Positions 34,977 through 43,796 of a DNA stretch of 64,000 nt are shown piece by piece. Below the pieces are notes generated by a model. That model saw only the letters and a list, made by a program, of their open reading frames with translations, searched no databases and was not told the origin of the DNA. This stretch comes from Pokkaliibacter sp046614695. GTDB taxonomy: Bacteria > Pseudomonadota > Gammaproteobacteria > Pseudomonadales > Balneatricaceae. A program made the translations under genes and the position numbers. The stretch's first letter is position 1. Each line of letters opens with the position of its first letter. The stretch is taken from the NCBI RefSeq assembly GCF_046614695.1, contig NZ_JBKKHQ010000017.1, positions 124,001-188,000 of the forward strand. The letters run 5' to 3'.

Positions 34977-35441
34977 ATGTTGCATATCATGCTTTATCAG
35001 CCTGAAATCCCGCCCAATACGGGAAATATCATTCGGCTGTGCGCCAATACCGGCTTTACTCTGCATCTGATTGAGCCCCTGGGCTTTGAGCTGGATGACA
35101 AGCGCCTGCGGCGTGCGGGTCTGGATTATCATGAGTTCGCTCCGGTTCAGATCCATGCCAGTCTGGAAGCGGGCCTGGAGGCCACGGCCGGTGGGCAGGT
35201 GTATGCGTTCACCACCAAAGGCAGTCGTCCCCACAGCGATGCCAGCTTTAAGTCCGGTGATGTACTTTTATTTGGTCCGGAAAGCCGTGGGTTGCCGGCT
35301 GAGGTGTTGGCGCAGTTCACAGGGGAGACTCGCCTGCGTCTGCCCATGCTGGAAAACAGTCGCAGTCTTAACCTGTCTAATACGGTGGCGGTGGCTGTTT
35401 ATGAGGCCTGGCGCCAGCTGGGTTATCCGCAGGGTCGCTAG
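34977..35441 (+). CDS. trmL: tRNA (cytidine(34)-2'-O)-methyltransferase TrmL
   Basis: TrmL methylates the wobble ribose of tRNA-Leu isoacceptors. The 154-residue product is a minimal SPOUT enzyme: MLHIMLYQPEIPPNTGNIIR, then CANTGFTLHLIEPLGFEL, and the knotted SAM site LLFGPESRGLP with LPMLENSRSLNLSNTVAVAV. Length and motifs match E. coli TrmL (157). Confidence 0.96.
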   Translation: MLHIMLYQPEIPPNTGNIIRLCANTGFTLHLIEPLGFELDDKRLRRAGLDYHEFAPVQIHASLEAGLEATAGGQVYAFTTKGSRPHSDASFKSGDVLLFGPESRGLPAEVLAQFTGETRLRLPMLENSRSLNLSNTVAVAVYEAWRQLGYPQGR

Positions 35442-35578
35442 GGGAAGATTTTTAACTGATTGGATTGAAGTTGGCGAAAGGATGGGTGACATCCCATGAG
35501 AAAACTTCATAATACGCCTTTGCAGGCTGGCAGAGTGTCAGCCATTCTTGATAGGCAGTGATCAGGAAGGAGTGCAGT

Positions 35579-36853
35579 GTGGTTCAGGCCAGAATCGCGA
35601 TTCTTGAAGATAGTCGAGGCAAAGTGCTGGCGATTTTGCCCGAGCAGCAGCTGCTGCATTTGGCCTTGCTGAATCACAGCTATCAGAGGGCGCTGCGTGC
35701 GCTTGCTGCTGAGCAGGTGCAAAAGATCTTCCTGCCTTCCTTGCTTAGCCAGCCTCACCTTTTCGATAAGCTCTTTACGCTGCCTATTTTGCTGGATCAT
35801 TCCCTGCGCGATGCGACGAGCCTTGAGGTCTATGAGCCTGTCAGCGGGCTGCGTTTCCCTCTGGATGCCAGCGCTTTGCAGAATGCGCAGATCTTCCGCT
35901 TTGCGGTGGATCCACAGCAGCTGGATCACACCTCAACGCCTCTGGAGGATGACGAACAGGCTATCTTGCTGGCGGTGGACCGTTTTACTTCGCTGCGTAT
36001 TAAAGAGCGTCTGGCCGATACCCTGGAAATACCGCCGCTGCCGATGACCGCTCAGCGCATTATTCAGCTCGGTAGTAATAAAAATGCGGATGTCGATGAT
36101 CTGGTGCCGCTGGTGGAAGATGACCCCAGTCTGGCGGCGCAGGTGATCAGCTGGGCCAGTTCGCCTTATTATGCAGCGCCTGGGCAGATCCAGTCGGTCA
36201 AGGATGCCATCGTCCGTGTCCTGGGCTTTGATTTGGTGATGAATCTGGCGCTGGGGCTGTCATTGAACCGCTCCCTGCGAGTGCCAAAAGACAACAAACT
36301 TGAAGTCAAAGCCTACTGGAAACAGGCAGTCTGCTGCGCCATGGTCATGGAGCTGCTGGTGAAAGCGATGCCCGCCGCTAAGCGACCTGGCAAAGGCATG
36401 GCCTATCTTGCAGGACTGCTGCACAACTTTGGCTATCTGGTGCTGGCGCATGTGTTTCCCCCGCATTTCTCCCTGATTAATCGCTACCTTGAATGCAATC
36501 GCAATCTGGCATCTCAGCATGTGGAAAAGCAGGTGCTGGGCGTGACGCGTGAGCAGGTAGGCTCCTGGTTACTGCAATGCTGGCAGCTGCCACCGGAGGT
36601 CTGGAAAGGCATCCGTTATATGGGGCATCACCGTTATGACGGCGAAGCCGATATCTTCGCGCACCTGCTGACCGTGACTCTTGGGCTGCTGGCTGAGCGT
36701 GGCATTGGCCACTGTCCGGGGCCCGGGCTCGATGAGTCTCTTATCGCTTCCCTCGGACTTGATCTGGTTGTATGCCGGCAACAGGTTGATGAGTTGCTGA
36801 ATAACTCAGATCATCTGAATACCTTGCTGGCTGCGCTGGAGCAGACCGCTTAG
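35579..36853 (+). CDS. HDOD-domain protein with an N-terminal YbaK-like region
   Basis: A GTG at 35579 follows AGGAAGGAG by 6 bases and gives 424 residues. Residues about 1-130 (LAILPEQQLLHLALLNHSYQ, EVYEPVSGLRFPLDASAL) look like a divergent YbaK/aminoacyl-tRNA-deacylase fold; this is my reading of weak similarity. The rest is an HDOD domain: LEIPPLPMTAQRIIQLGSNK, LVEDDPSLAAQVISWASSPY, SVKDAIVRVLGFDLVMNLAL, YLAGLLHNFGYLVLAHVFPP and GHHRYDGEADIF. Such fusions are known in Pseudomonas relatives. The role is presumably regulatory; no partner gene is adjacent. Confidence 0.8.
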   Translation: MVQARIAILEDSRGKVLAILPEQQLLHLALLNHSYQRALRALAAEQVQKIFLPSLLSQPHLFDKLFTLPILLDHSLRDATSLEVYEPVSGLRFPLDASALQNAQIFRFAVDPQQLDHTSTPLEDDEQAILLAVDRFTSLRIKERLADTLEIPPLPMTAQRIIQLGSNKNADVDDLVPLVEDDPSLAAQVISWASSPYYAAPGQIQSVKDAIVRVLGFDLVMNLALGLSLNRSLRVPKDNKLEVKAYWKQAVCCAMVMELLVKAMPAAKRPGKGMAYLAGLLHNFGYLVLAHVFPPHFSLINRYLECNRNLASQHVEKQVLGVTREQVGSWLLQCWQLPPEVWKGIRYMGHHRYDGEADIFAHLLTVTLGLLAERGIGHCPGPGLDESLIASLGLDLVVCRQQVDELLNNSDHLNTLLAALEQTA

Positions 36854-36900
36854 CCGTTATTGATTAGCCTCATAACTGGCGTCTGATTGGATCATCCTTC

Positions 36901-37422
36901 ATGCAGTTTCCCGCCCTTATCGATTGGCGACCCCTGACTTGTCCAGATCGACAACTCGCGCCCTGGCTAAAGAAACCGGGGTCGCTGACCAGCAATCTTG
37001 AGCGACAATTACAAGGCAGGGTACGTGTAGAAATTATCTTCGAAGGCTGGCGTTTACTTTCCCCTGATGACTGCGCCTATCTTGGTCTGAGTTCACGAAC
37101 GTTTCAGCGTGGCTGGGTGCGAGATGTGATTCTTTGGGTTAACGGTCAGGCCGTTGTTCGAGCGCGAACCCTGATTCCACGCAAAACCTTTCTGGGCTCG
37201 GGCCGACGTCTGCGTCGGCAGGGCGTCAAGCCGTTGGGGCATACGCTGTTTCGGCAGGCCGGGGTCGGGCGAAGTCCGATTATTCCGGGCAAAGGGCGAA
37301 CGCAGGAAGGTAATGTGATCTGGGGTCGCCGTTCCCGCTTTTATCTTGAGCATCAGCCTCTGGTCGTGATGGAATTCTTTCTGCCGGCCTTTGTGCAGCA
37401 GATTCATGCCGCCTCGCAATAA
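36901..37422 (+). CDS. ubiC: Chorismate lyase UbiC
   Basis: UbiC splits chorismate to 4-hydroxybenzoate and pyruvate, the first step of ubiquinone synthesis. The 173-residue product shows WLKKPGSLTSNLERQL, then RDVILWVNGQAVVRARTLIP, the LGSGRRLRRQGVKPLGHTLF stretch, and GNVIWGRRSRFYLEHQPLVV. The conserved Arg of VVRARTLIP, Leu-Gly and the C-terminal Glu (MEFFLP) form the product pocket in E. coli UbiC (165 residues). It precedes ubiA, forming the ubiCA operon. Confidence 0.94.
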   Translation: MQFPALIDWRPLTCPDRQLAPWLKKPGSLTSNLERQLQGRVRVEIIFEGWRLLSPDDCAYLGLSSRTFQRGWVRDVILWVNGQAVVRARTLIPRKTFLGSGRRLRRQGVKPLGHTLFRQAGVGRSPIIPGKGRTQEGNVIWGRRSRFYLEHQPLVVMEFFLPAFVQQIHAASQ

Positions 37423-37546
37423 ACCCTCTCTGTTCATAAGCGGCTATCAAGCGATACCGAACACTGATTTGCCGGTGTGCGGTTTTCTTTCTTCTGAGTG
37501 ATATGTCTCAATGGTGCGGCTGAGCTGGCCGTTTCAAGGAGTTTTC

Positions 37547-38419
37547 ATGAGCGAAATGACGCGTTTTCAAGCCTATGTGCAGCTAATGCGTGCCGATAAA
37601 CCTATCGGTACCTACCTGCTGTTGTGGCCAACCCTCTGGGCATTGTGGCTGGCGGCAGATGGCTTGCCCTACCGGCATCTGCTGATCATCTTTGTGCTGG
37701 GAGTCTGGCTTATGCGCGCTGCCGGTTGTGTGATCAATGACTTTGCCGATCGTAAGGTGGATGGTCATGTAAAACGCACCCGCCTGCGGCCACTGGCCAG
37801 CGGGCAGGTGACCAGTCGTGAAGCACTGATTCTGGCTGGGGCTCTGGCGCTGCTGGCATTTATTCTGGTGCTGCAAACGGATACCTATACCGCCAGCCTG
37901 TCATTTGTCGCGCTGGCGCTGGCCGCTTGTTATCCCTTTATGAAACGTTATACCCATTTGCCGCAAGTCGTTCTGGGTGCGGCCTTTGGCTGGGGGATTC
38001 CCATGGCCTTCGCGGCGCAACAGGGCGAGATTCCGCTGATGGGCTGGCTGGTCTTTCTTGCCAACCTGCTGTGGACGGTGGCTTATGACACCTATTACGC
38101 CATGGTGGATCGTGACGATGATCTACGTATTGGGGTGAAGTCGACAGCCGTGCTTTTTGGGCGTTTTGATCGACGGATTATTGCCTGTCTGCAGCTACTG
38201 GCGCTGTGGTTGATGGCGTGGGTCGGGCAGTTGGCAGAGCTTGGCAGCTGGTACGCGGCCAGTTTGTGGATTGCTGCGGCGATGTTTGTCTGGCAATACT
38301 GGATTACCCGTTATCGTGATCGTGATGCCTGTTTTAAGGCTTTCCTGCACAACCATTGGGTAGGGCTGGTGATTTTTATCGGCATCCTGATGGACACCTG
38401 GCCGAATATTCACGGCTAA
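37547..38419 (+). CDS. ubiA: 4-hydroxybenzoate octaprenyltransferase UbiA
   Basis: UbiA prenylates 4-hydroxybenzoate in the inner membrane. The ATG at 37547 with CAAGGAG 6 bases before it gives 290 residues and about eight helices. The two Asp-rich motifs that bind Mg-diphosphate are GCVINDFADRKVDGHVKRT and AYDTYYAMVDRDDDLRIGVK. E. coli UbiA is 290 residues. It lies 124 bp after ubiC in the same direction. Confidence 0.96.
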   Translation: MSEMTRFQAYVQLMRADKPIGTYLLLWPTLWALWLAADGLPYRHLLIIFVLGVWLMRAAGCVINDFADRKVDGHVKRTRLRPLASGQVTSREALILAGALALLAFILVLQTDTYTASLSFVALALAACYPFMKRYTHLPQVVLGAAFGWGIPMAFAAQQGEIPLMGWLVFLANLLWTVAYDTYYAMVDRDDDLRIGVKSTAVLFGRFDRRIIACLQLLALWLMAWVGQLAELGSWYAASLWIAAAMFVWQYWITRYRDRDACFKAFLHNHWVGLVIFIGILMDTWPNIHG

Positions 38420-38440
38420 GGGAGACAGAAAGGTTATGAG

Positions 38441-38465
38441 CCAGCACGTTTCAGTGCTGGTTTAG
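38441..38465 (+). terminator. Possible terminator of ubiA overlapping the cysQ 3' end
   Basis: CCAGCAC and GTGCTGG make a 7-bp stem with a GTTTCA loop, followed by TTTAGTCCTT. It covers the last codons and stop of the convergent cysQ gene. Confidence 0.5.
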
Positions 38466-39284
38466 TCCTTCCAGAATCTGCTGCCAGTCACGGCCTGGAT
38501 CTCCAATGACCAGAAACGGCCGCTGCAGCAAATCTTCATGGCAGTTGTAGCGCACCGGTTCAAACCGGAAGTTAAGGACCTTGCCTCCGGCAGCTTCCAC
38601 AATGGCCTGCGCAGCGGCTGTATCCCATTCGCTGCAGGGCGCATTACGCACATAGATATCCGCCAGTCCTTCTGCAATCAGACAGAATTTGAGTGAGCTG
38701 CCCATGGTGGTCAGCGTGACGGGAGCAACGTTGTTTTCCAGTCGCTCTCTGACCCACAAATCCAGTGGATCCTGATGATGGCGGCTACCCAGTTGCGTGA
38801 CGGCACGATAGCTCAGTAACGCACGGGTACTGAGTGCCTGCTGCTTACCCTGACCCGTTAGTTTGTAGGCTTCCGGGGCTTCGCCCGGAATGCCGACATA
38901 GGTACTGCCGCTGACCGGCACATGCACAATACCGAGAACAGGTTTGCCATGCTGGATCAGCGCGATATTGACGGTGAATTCATCATTCCGTTTGAGAAAC
39001 TCCTTGGTGCCATCCAGCGGATCAACCAGCCAGTAAGTCGGCCACTGCTTGCGCTCGGCCAGTAGCGGTGCTTCCTGTTCCTCGCTGATAAAGGGAATGT
39101 CCGGTGTCAGGCGTTGCAGACTGGCTTTGATCAGATCATGAGCGGCCAGGTCAGCTTCGGTCAGGGGGGAAGCATCTTCCTTCTGGCGAACATCGACATC
39201 TTCACGTTGATAGACCGTCAGAATCGCCTTGCCGGCTTCCTGAGTAATCCGCAGTAACTGTGGGATCAGTGCTTTAGCATCCAT
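38451..39284 (-). CDS. cysQ: 3'(2'),5'-bisphosphate nucleotidase CysQ
   Basis: CysQ hydrolyses the PAP left from sulfate assimilation. This 277-residue inositol-phosphatase-fold protein has the metal-binding motifs VRQKEDASPLTEADLAAHD, FISEEQEAPL, WLVDPLDGTKEFLKRNDEF (WxVDPLDGT) and CSEWDTAAAQAIVEAAGGK. Length is slightly above E. coli CysQ (246). It is divergent from yrfG with a 268-bp gap. Confidence 0.95.
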   Translation of the reverse strand: MDAKALIPQLLRITQEAGKAILTVYQREDVDVRQKEDASPLTEADLAAHDLIKASLQRLTPDIPFISEEQEAPLLAERKQWPTYWLVDPLDGTKEFLKRNDEFTVNIALIQHGKPVLGIVHVPVSGSTYVGIPGEAPEAYKLTGQGKQQALSTRALLSYRAVTQLGSRHHQDPLDLWVRERLENNVAPVTLTTMGSSLKFCLIAEGLADIYVRNAPCSEWDTAAAQAIVEAAGGKVLNFRFEPVRYNCHEDLLQRPFLVIGDPGRDWQQILEGLNQH

Positions 39285-39552
39285 GGGTGAAGGCTCCGGT
39301 ACGACGAACAGCGCTAGGACTGGCTACGCAGCCGCATGGGCTGGAAGCACAACAGGTGATGGCTAAGGCAGGTCTGATACTCAACGTCAAAGCAGTCATA
39401 AACCTCATTTAAAAGGCGGGTTGACCGGGGATTATCACATGCGACCAAAGTCCGAGGGAATACCCCTGCGCGAGTACACGGGGATGACGCCAGATAGCGC
39501 AATAAGCGAGAATAGGGCGCGAAATTCTGAGAAAAATGAGAGAGGGCGGTTC

Positions 39553-40212
39553 ATGTTGCCGTGGGAGAATATCGATACCGTCATGCTGGATATGGACGGT
39601 ACCTTGCTGGATCTTCACTTTGATACCTTCTTCTGGCTGGAGTACCTGCCGCAGCGTTATGCGGACATTCATGGCCTGGCAGCCGAGAAGGCGCGTGAGT
39701 CTCTTCACCATCAGATCCGTAAGACCCAGGGGAAGCTGAACTGGTACTGCACCGATTACTGGGCCCGGCAACTGGAAGTCGACATCATGGCATTCAAAGA
39801 GGAGATTGCCCATAAAGTGGCGCTGCGGCCTGCTGTTGAGCCTTTCCTCGCGGCGGCTCGGCAAAGTGGCCGTCGGGTGGTGATTGTCACTAACTGCCAT
39901 CCGGACCCGCTGGCGCTCAAAATGCGGCAGGTGGATCTTCGTCCCTGGGTGGATGACATCATTGTGTCCCATGATTTTGGTATGCCCAAAGAGGACTCGG
40001 CTTTCTGGGAGCAGCTGCAGAAGGTTGAGCCCTATACGCCAGCGCGGACGCTCTTTGTGGATGACAGTACATCGGTACTGGCGTCGGCGCAGAATGCAGG
40101 CATTGGTTATGTGCTGCAGATTGCAAAGCCCGATAGCCAGAAGCCGCCGGTTAATACCGCCGCTTTTCCATTGCTGGAAAGCTTTGCTGATATTCTGCCG
40201 CCAGTGCTTTGA
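39553..40212 (+). CDS. yrfG: GMP/IMP nucleotidase YrfG (HAD family)
   Basis: This is a HAD hydrolase of 219 residues starting at the ATG 39553 (GAGAGGG 7-13 bases before). Motif I is TVMLDMDGTLLDLHFD (two Asp), motif II VVIVTNCHPDPL (Thr), the Lys is in SHDFGMPKEDSAFW, and motif IV is TLFVDDSTSVLA. E. coli YrfG (222 residues) dephosphorylates GMP and IMP. Gene order yrfG-hslR-hslO-pckA is the same as in E. coli, supporting the call. Confidence 0.92.
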   Translation: MLPWENIDTVMLDMDGTLLDLHFDTFFWLEYLPQRYADIHGLAAEKARESLHHQIRKTQGKLNWYCTDYWARQLEVDIMAFKEEIAHKVALRPAVEPFLAAARQSGRRVVIVTNCHPDPLALKMRQVDLRPWVDDIIVSHDFGMPKEDSAFWEQLQKVEPYTPARTLFVDDSTSVLASAQNAGIGYVLQIAKPDSQKPPVNTAAFPLLESFADILPPVL

Positions 40213-40292
40213 TTTTACGGGTTCGCCCCCATATCGCAGACAATCACCTCATTTTCTGAACGATACCTTTCCTGGGTATCAAGCGAGTTTTC

Positions 40293-40718
40293 ATGTCCAA
40301 GAAAAATAGTGAGAGCGATAGCGCCAACGGAGTCCGTCTGGACAAGTGGCTGTGGGCGGCTCGCTTTTATAAAACCCGCGGTCTGGCCAAGGACGCCATT
40401 GAAGGCGGCAAGGTGGATTACAACGGCGCCAAAGGAAAACCCAGCAGAATGGTCGAGCTGGGCGCCCTGATCGGTCTTCGTCAGGGTTACGATGATAAGG
40501 TCGTCGAGGTGCTTGGTTTGAATGATCAACGCCGCCCGGCAACTGAGGCGCAAGCCCTCTATCAGGAAACGCCGGAGAGTATCGCCGCACGTGAGCGCAA
40601 GGCCGCAGACCGTAAGGCCAACAATGGCGCGCTGGTGAGTGAGCATCGCCCCAGCAAGAAAGAGCGCCGCCAGATCCATCGTTTCAAAAGTGATGTTTTT
40701 TCCGGCGAATCCCTTTAA
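40293..40718 (+). CDS. hslR: Heat-shock ribosome-associated protein Hsp15
   Basis: Hsp15 binds the free 50S subunit carrying a blocked nascent chain and helps recycle it. The 141-residue product has an S4 RNA-binding domain (VRLDKWLWAARFYKTRGLAK, EGGKVDYNGAKGKPSRMVEL) and a basic C-terminal tail (PSKKERRQIHRFKSD). Length is close to E. coli HslR (133). It lies between yrfG and hslO. Confidence 0.95.
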   Translation: MSKKNSESDSANGVRLDKWLWAARFYKTRGLAKDAIEGGKVDYNGAKGKPSRMVELGALIGLRQGYDDKVVEVLGLNDQRRPATEAQALYQETPESIAARERKAADRKANNGALVSEHRPSKKERRQIHRFKSDVFSGESL

Positions 40719-40825
40719 CGGCAGCCTGTGTTGCTCCTGTGCTATAGTGCGCGCCATTTTTGCCTCAGGCAGTTATTGAATCGACCAGTCCCCGGCGTGT
40801 TCTGAGGGATGGCAAGTGAGAAAGT

Positions 40826-41716
40826 ATGAGTAATCCTGACCAGATCCAGCGTTTTTTGTTCGATGACATCAGCGTGCGCGGTGCGATCACCGGACTGCAG
40901 AGCACCTATCAGGAAGTGTTGAGTCGTGATGCCTATCCCAGGCCAGTGCAAACCCTGCTTGGGCAGATGCTGGCGGCATGCAGCCTGATGAGCACAGTGC
41001 TCAAGTTCGAAGGGCGTCTGGTGATTCAGGCGCGCACTGCCGGAGCCTTGCGTGTGGTGCAGGCCGAGTGCAGCCATCTGGCGGACCTTCGTGGTATTGC
41101 CCGTTGGGATGGCGACATTGCTGATGATCTCGACCCCATGATGCTGCTGCAGGAAGGCGGCCAGATGGCGATCACCATTGAGCCTGAGAAAGGACGTCCT
41201 TATCAGGGGATCGTGCCGCTTGAGGGGGCGACTCTTGCTGAATGTATGCAGGGCTATTTCAACCAGTCAGAACAGCTGCCTTGTCGCTTGTTCCTGGCGG
41301 CAGACGGTAAAGATGCGGCGGGCATGATGCTGCAGGCGGTGCCTGAAAGCAGTGGCCCCACTGATGTTGCTGATCTTGAGGACTGGGAACGTCTGACCGT
41401 GCTGGCGGATACCCTGACCAGTAAGGAAATGCTGGAGCTGGACAATACAACGGTGCTGACGCGTCTGTTCCATGAAGAACAGGTGCGTGTATTCCCTGTG
41501 CTCGATCTTCGCTTCCATTGTGACTGCTCTAAAGAGCGTTGCAGCGCGGCACTGGCAACCCTGAACGCTGAAGATCTGAACGATGCAATTCAGCAGGATG
41601 AAGAGCTGAAGGTGCAGTGTCAGTTCTGTAATGAAGAGTACGTCTTTGACAAGGCAGATCTGGAAGCCTTGCAGCATGAGGCTTCGGCGCCCGGTAATCC
41701 CGACGTTCTGCATTGA
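40826..41716 (+). CDS. hslO: Redox-regulated chaperone Hsp33
   Basis: Hsp33 is a cytosolic holdase switched on by oxidation and heat. The 296-residue product has the N-terminal chaperone domain (IQRFLFDDISVRGAITGLQ, LGQMLAACSLMSTVLKFEG, IVPLEGATLAECMQGYFNQS) and the C-terminal zinc switch with four Cys: FHCDCSKERC and CQFCNEEYVFD. The CxC and CxxC pairs needed for redox sensing are intact. It is followed by a terminator. Confidence 0.96.
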   Translation: MSNPDQIQRFLFDDISVRGAITGLQSTYQEVLSRDAYPRPVQTLLGQMLAACSLMSTVLKFEGRLVIQARTAGALRVVQAECSHLADLRGIARWDGDIADDLDPMMLLQEGGQMAITIEPEKGRPYQGIVPLEGATLAECMQGYFNQSEQLPCRLFLAADGKDAAGMMLQAVPESSGPTDVADLEDWERLTVLADTLTSKEMLELDNTTVLTRLFHEEQVRVFPVLDLRFHCDCSKERCSAALATLNAEDLNDAIQQDEELKVQCQFCNEEYVFDKADLEALQHEASAPGNPDVLH

Positions 41717-41810
41717 GCGTTCGGATAGCGTGTTGGCTTTGAGGTGTCATGGCTAATGATGATCCTCATCCCTCTGTCTTTGATGCGCTAAACATCCTTG
41801 TTTCTTGCCC

Positions 41811-41839
41811 AAAAAGCCGGTGCCTTCGCGCCGGCTTTT
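41811..41839 (+). terminator. Terminator after hslO
   Basis: AAAAAGCCGG, a TGCCTTCGCG loop region and CCGGCTTTTACT form a hairpin with T tract about 95 bp after hslO and 140 bp before pckA. Confidence 0.88.
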
Positions 41840-41980
41840 ACTATCTGTTTCACCCTACCTTCGTCTTATTGTGGCATAATGTCAGGATTGCTCCCGACCC
41901 TGTCATCTAAGACACGCAGCCTCGGCTGACGAAATAACAACGGAGCAACATAAGGCACTCAACACTAGGGAAACACCAGC

Positions 41981-43546
41981 ATGACCAAAATGCTTGATGA
42001 CGCAGGCTCACGGCTTGCGCATGTCAACTTGTCTTCAACTGCTCTGGTTGAAGCTGCGATCGCCCGTCAGGAAGGCCGTCTGGCCGATAACGGCGCACTG
42101 GTTGTCGAAACCGGCAAGCGCACGGGCAGAAGTCCAATGGATCGTTTTATTGTCGAGGAAGCCTCGACTCGCGATCTGATCCATTGGGGTCCCGTTAACC
42201 GTCCTTTCGATGCGGATAAATTCGATGCGCTGTGGGAGCGTGTTGAAGAGTATCTGTCTGATCGCGAGCGTTTTGTGTCCAACGTCCATGTTGGCGCGGA
42301 TACCCAGCATTATCTGGCGGTCAAAATGACCACCGAGACTGCCTGGCAGAACCTCTTCGGTAAGTGTCTGTTTATCAATCCGGACAATTACAATCCCAAA
42401 TCCAAGGAAGAGTGGCAGATCCTCAACGCTGCAGGTTTCACCTGTGATCCCGAGCGTGACGGCACCAATTCTGACGGCTCCGTTATCATCAACTTTGCCA
42501 AGCGCAAGGTTCTCATCGCCGGTATGCGTTACGCCGGTGAGATGAAAAAAGCGATGTTCTCTGTGCAGAACTTCCTGCTGCCTGAAAAAGACGTGCTGCC
42601 AATGCACTGCTCGGCAAACGTTAGCGAAGAAGGCGAAACGACGCTGTTCTTCGGTCTGTCCGGTACCGGTAAAACCACCCTGTCTGCAGACCCTTCACGC
42701 TACCTGATTGGTGATGATGAGCACGGTTGGGGTAAAGGCGTTGTCTTCAATCTGGAAGGCGGCTGCTATGCCAAGTGTATCGACCTGTCTGAGGCGAATG
42801 AGCCCATCATCTATAAGGCGATTCGCTTTGGGGCGGTGCTGGAAAACGTGGTGCTGGATGACGAGCGTCACCCTGACTACAAAGACGGCTCTCTCACCCA
42901 GAACAGCCGTGCGGCTTACCCGTTGACTCATGTCGACAAGCGTACCGACACCAACATGGCTGGTGAACCCAAGCACATCATCTTCCTGACCTGCGACCTG
43001 ACTGGCGTACTGCCACCGGTCTCCGTGCTGTCCAAAGAGGCGGCGGCCTATCACTTCCTGTCCGGCTACACCGCCTTGGTGGGAAGCACTGAGATGGGCT
43101 CAGGCGGCGGCATCAAGTCCACTTTCTCAACCTGCTTCGGCGCGCCTTTCTTCCCGCGTCCTGCCGGTGAATACGCTGAACTGCTGATGAAGCGTATCGA
43201 AGAGTTCGACTCGCAGGTGTTTCTGGTGAACACCGGCTGGACTGGTGGTGGCTACGGTACTGGCAAGCGTTTCAGCATTCCTACCACTCGTGCCATCATC
43301 GGTGCCATTCAGAATGGTCACTTGGATAACGTGGCGACTGAGCATCTGGCGGGTATCAACCTGTCTGTGCCTGTGGCGGTGGAGGGCGTTGAAACTCAGT
43401 TGCTGAATCCCAAGAAAACCTGGGCGGATCCTGCGGCGTATGACGCAGCGGCCCATGAACTGATTCGTCAGTTCGTAGATAACTTCAGTGCCAAAGGCTT
43501 CTCTGTGGATCCTGCGGTACTGGCGGCAGGTCCTGTACTGGACTGA
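41981..43546 (+). CDS. pckA: Phosphoenolpyruvate carboxykinase (ATP)
   Basis: PckA converts oxaloacetate to PEP with ATP, the entry to gluconeogenesis. The 521-residue product has TGKRTGRSPMDRFIVEE, the metal-site segment YAGEMKKAMFSVQNFLLP, the kinase-1a loop FFGLSGTGKTTLSADPSRYL, LIGDDEHGW (kinase 2) and KAIRFGAVLENVV. ATP-type PckA in E. coli is 540 residues. The ATG follows AGGGAAA. A hairpin terminator follows, and malic enzyme is the next gene, a sensible pairing for growth on C4 acids. Confidence 0.97.
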   Translation: MTKMLDDAGSRLAHVNLSSTALVEAAIARQEGRLADNGALVVETGKRTGRSPMDRFIVEEASTRDLIHWGPVNRPFDADKFDALWERVEEYLSDRERFVSNVHVGADTQHYLAVKMTTETAWQNLFGKCLFINPDNYNPKSKEEWQILNAAGFTCDPERDGTNSDGSVIINFAKRKVLIAGMRYAGEMKKAMFSVQNFLLPEKDVLPMHCSANVSEEGETTLFFGLSGTGKTTLSADPSRYLIGDDEHGWGKGVVFNLEGGCYAKCIDLSEANEPIIYKAIRFGAVLENVVLDDERHPDYKDGSLTQNSRAAYPLTHVDKRTDTNMAGEPKHIIFLTCDLTGVLPPVSVLSKEAAAYHFLSGYTALVGSTEMGSGGGIKSTFSTCFGAPFFPRPAGEYAELLMKRIEEFDSQVFLVNTGWTGGGYGTGKRFSIPTTRAIIGAIQNGHLDNVATEHLAGINLSVPVAVEGVETQLLNPKKTWADPAAYDAAAHELIRQFVDNFSAKGFSVDPAVLAAGPVLD

Positions 43547-43562
43547 TCGCCACTGCCAAGGC

Positions 43563-43602
43563 AAGAAGCCTTGCGGCCGGGAGTGGCCAGAGGCTTCTTG
43601 TT
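43563..43602 (+). terminator. Terminator after pckA
   Basis: AAGAAGCCT (43563-43571) and AGGCTTCTT (43591-43599) form a perfect 9-bp stem; the 19-nt loop can pair further (GGCC/GGCC). GTTATT follows. Confidence 0.75.
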
Positions 43603-43796
43603 ATTGCCGACTGTGGACTTCGTGTCCCAGTGAATGATGGGCAGGTTGCCAGGAAGGCAAAACCTGCCTGAAGCAAAAAATCTTCCCTGATGACGCGACT
43701 CAAAGGTGACTGCATCGCCGCCAGTGGTGGTTATCAGGGTTTTGCATTAAGATTTTTCGCCCGACTCACTCGAACAAAAGCATCGGAACCTCGAAC

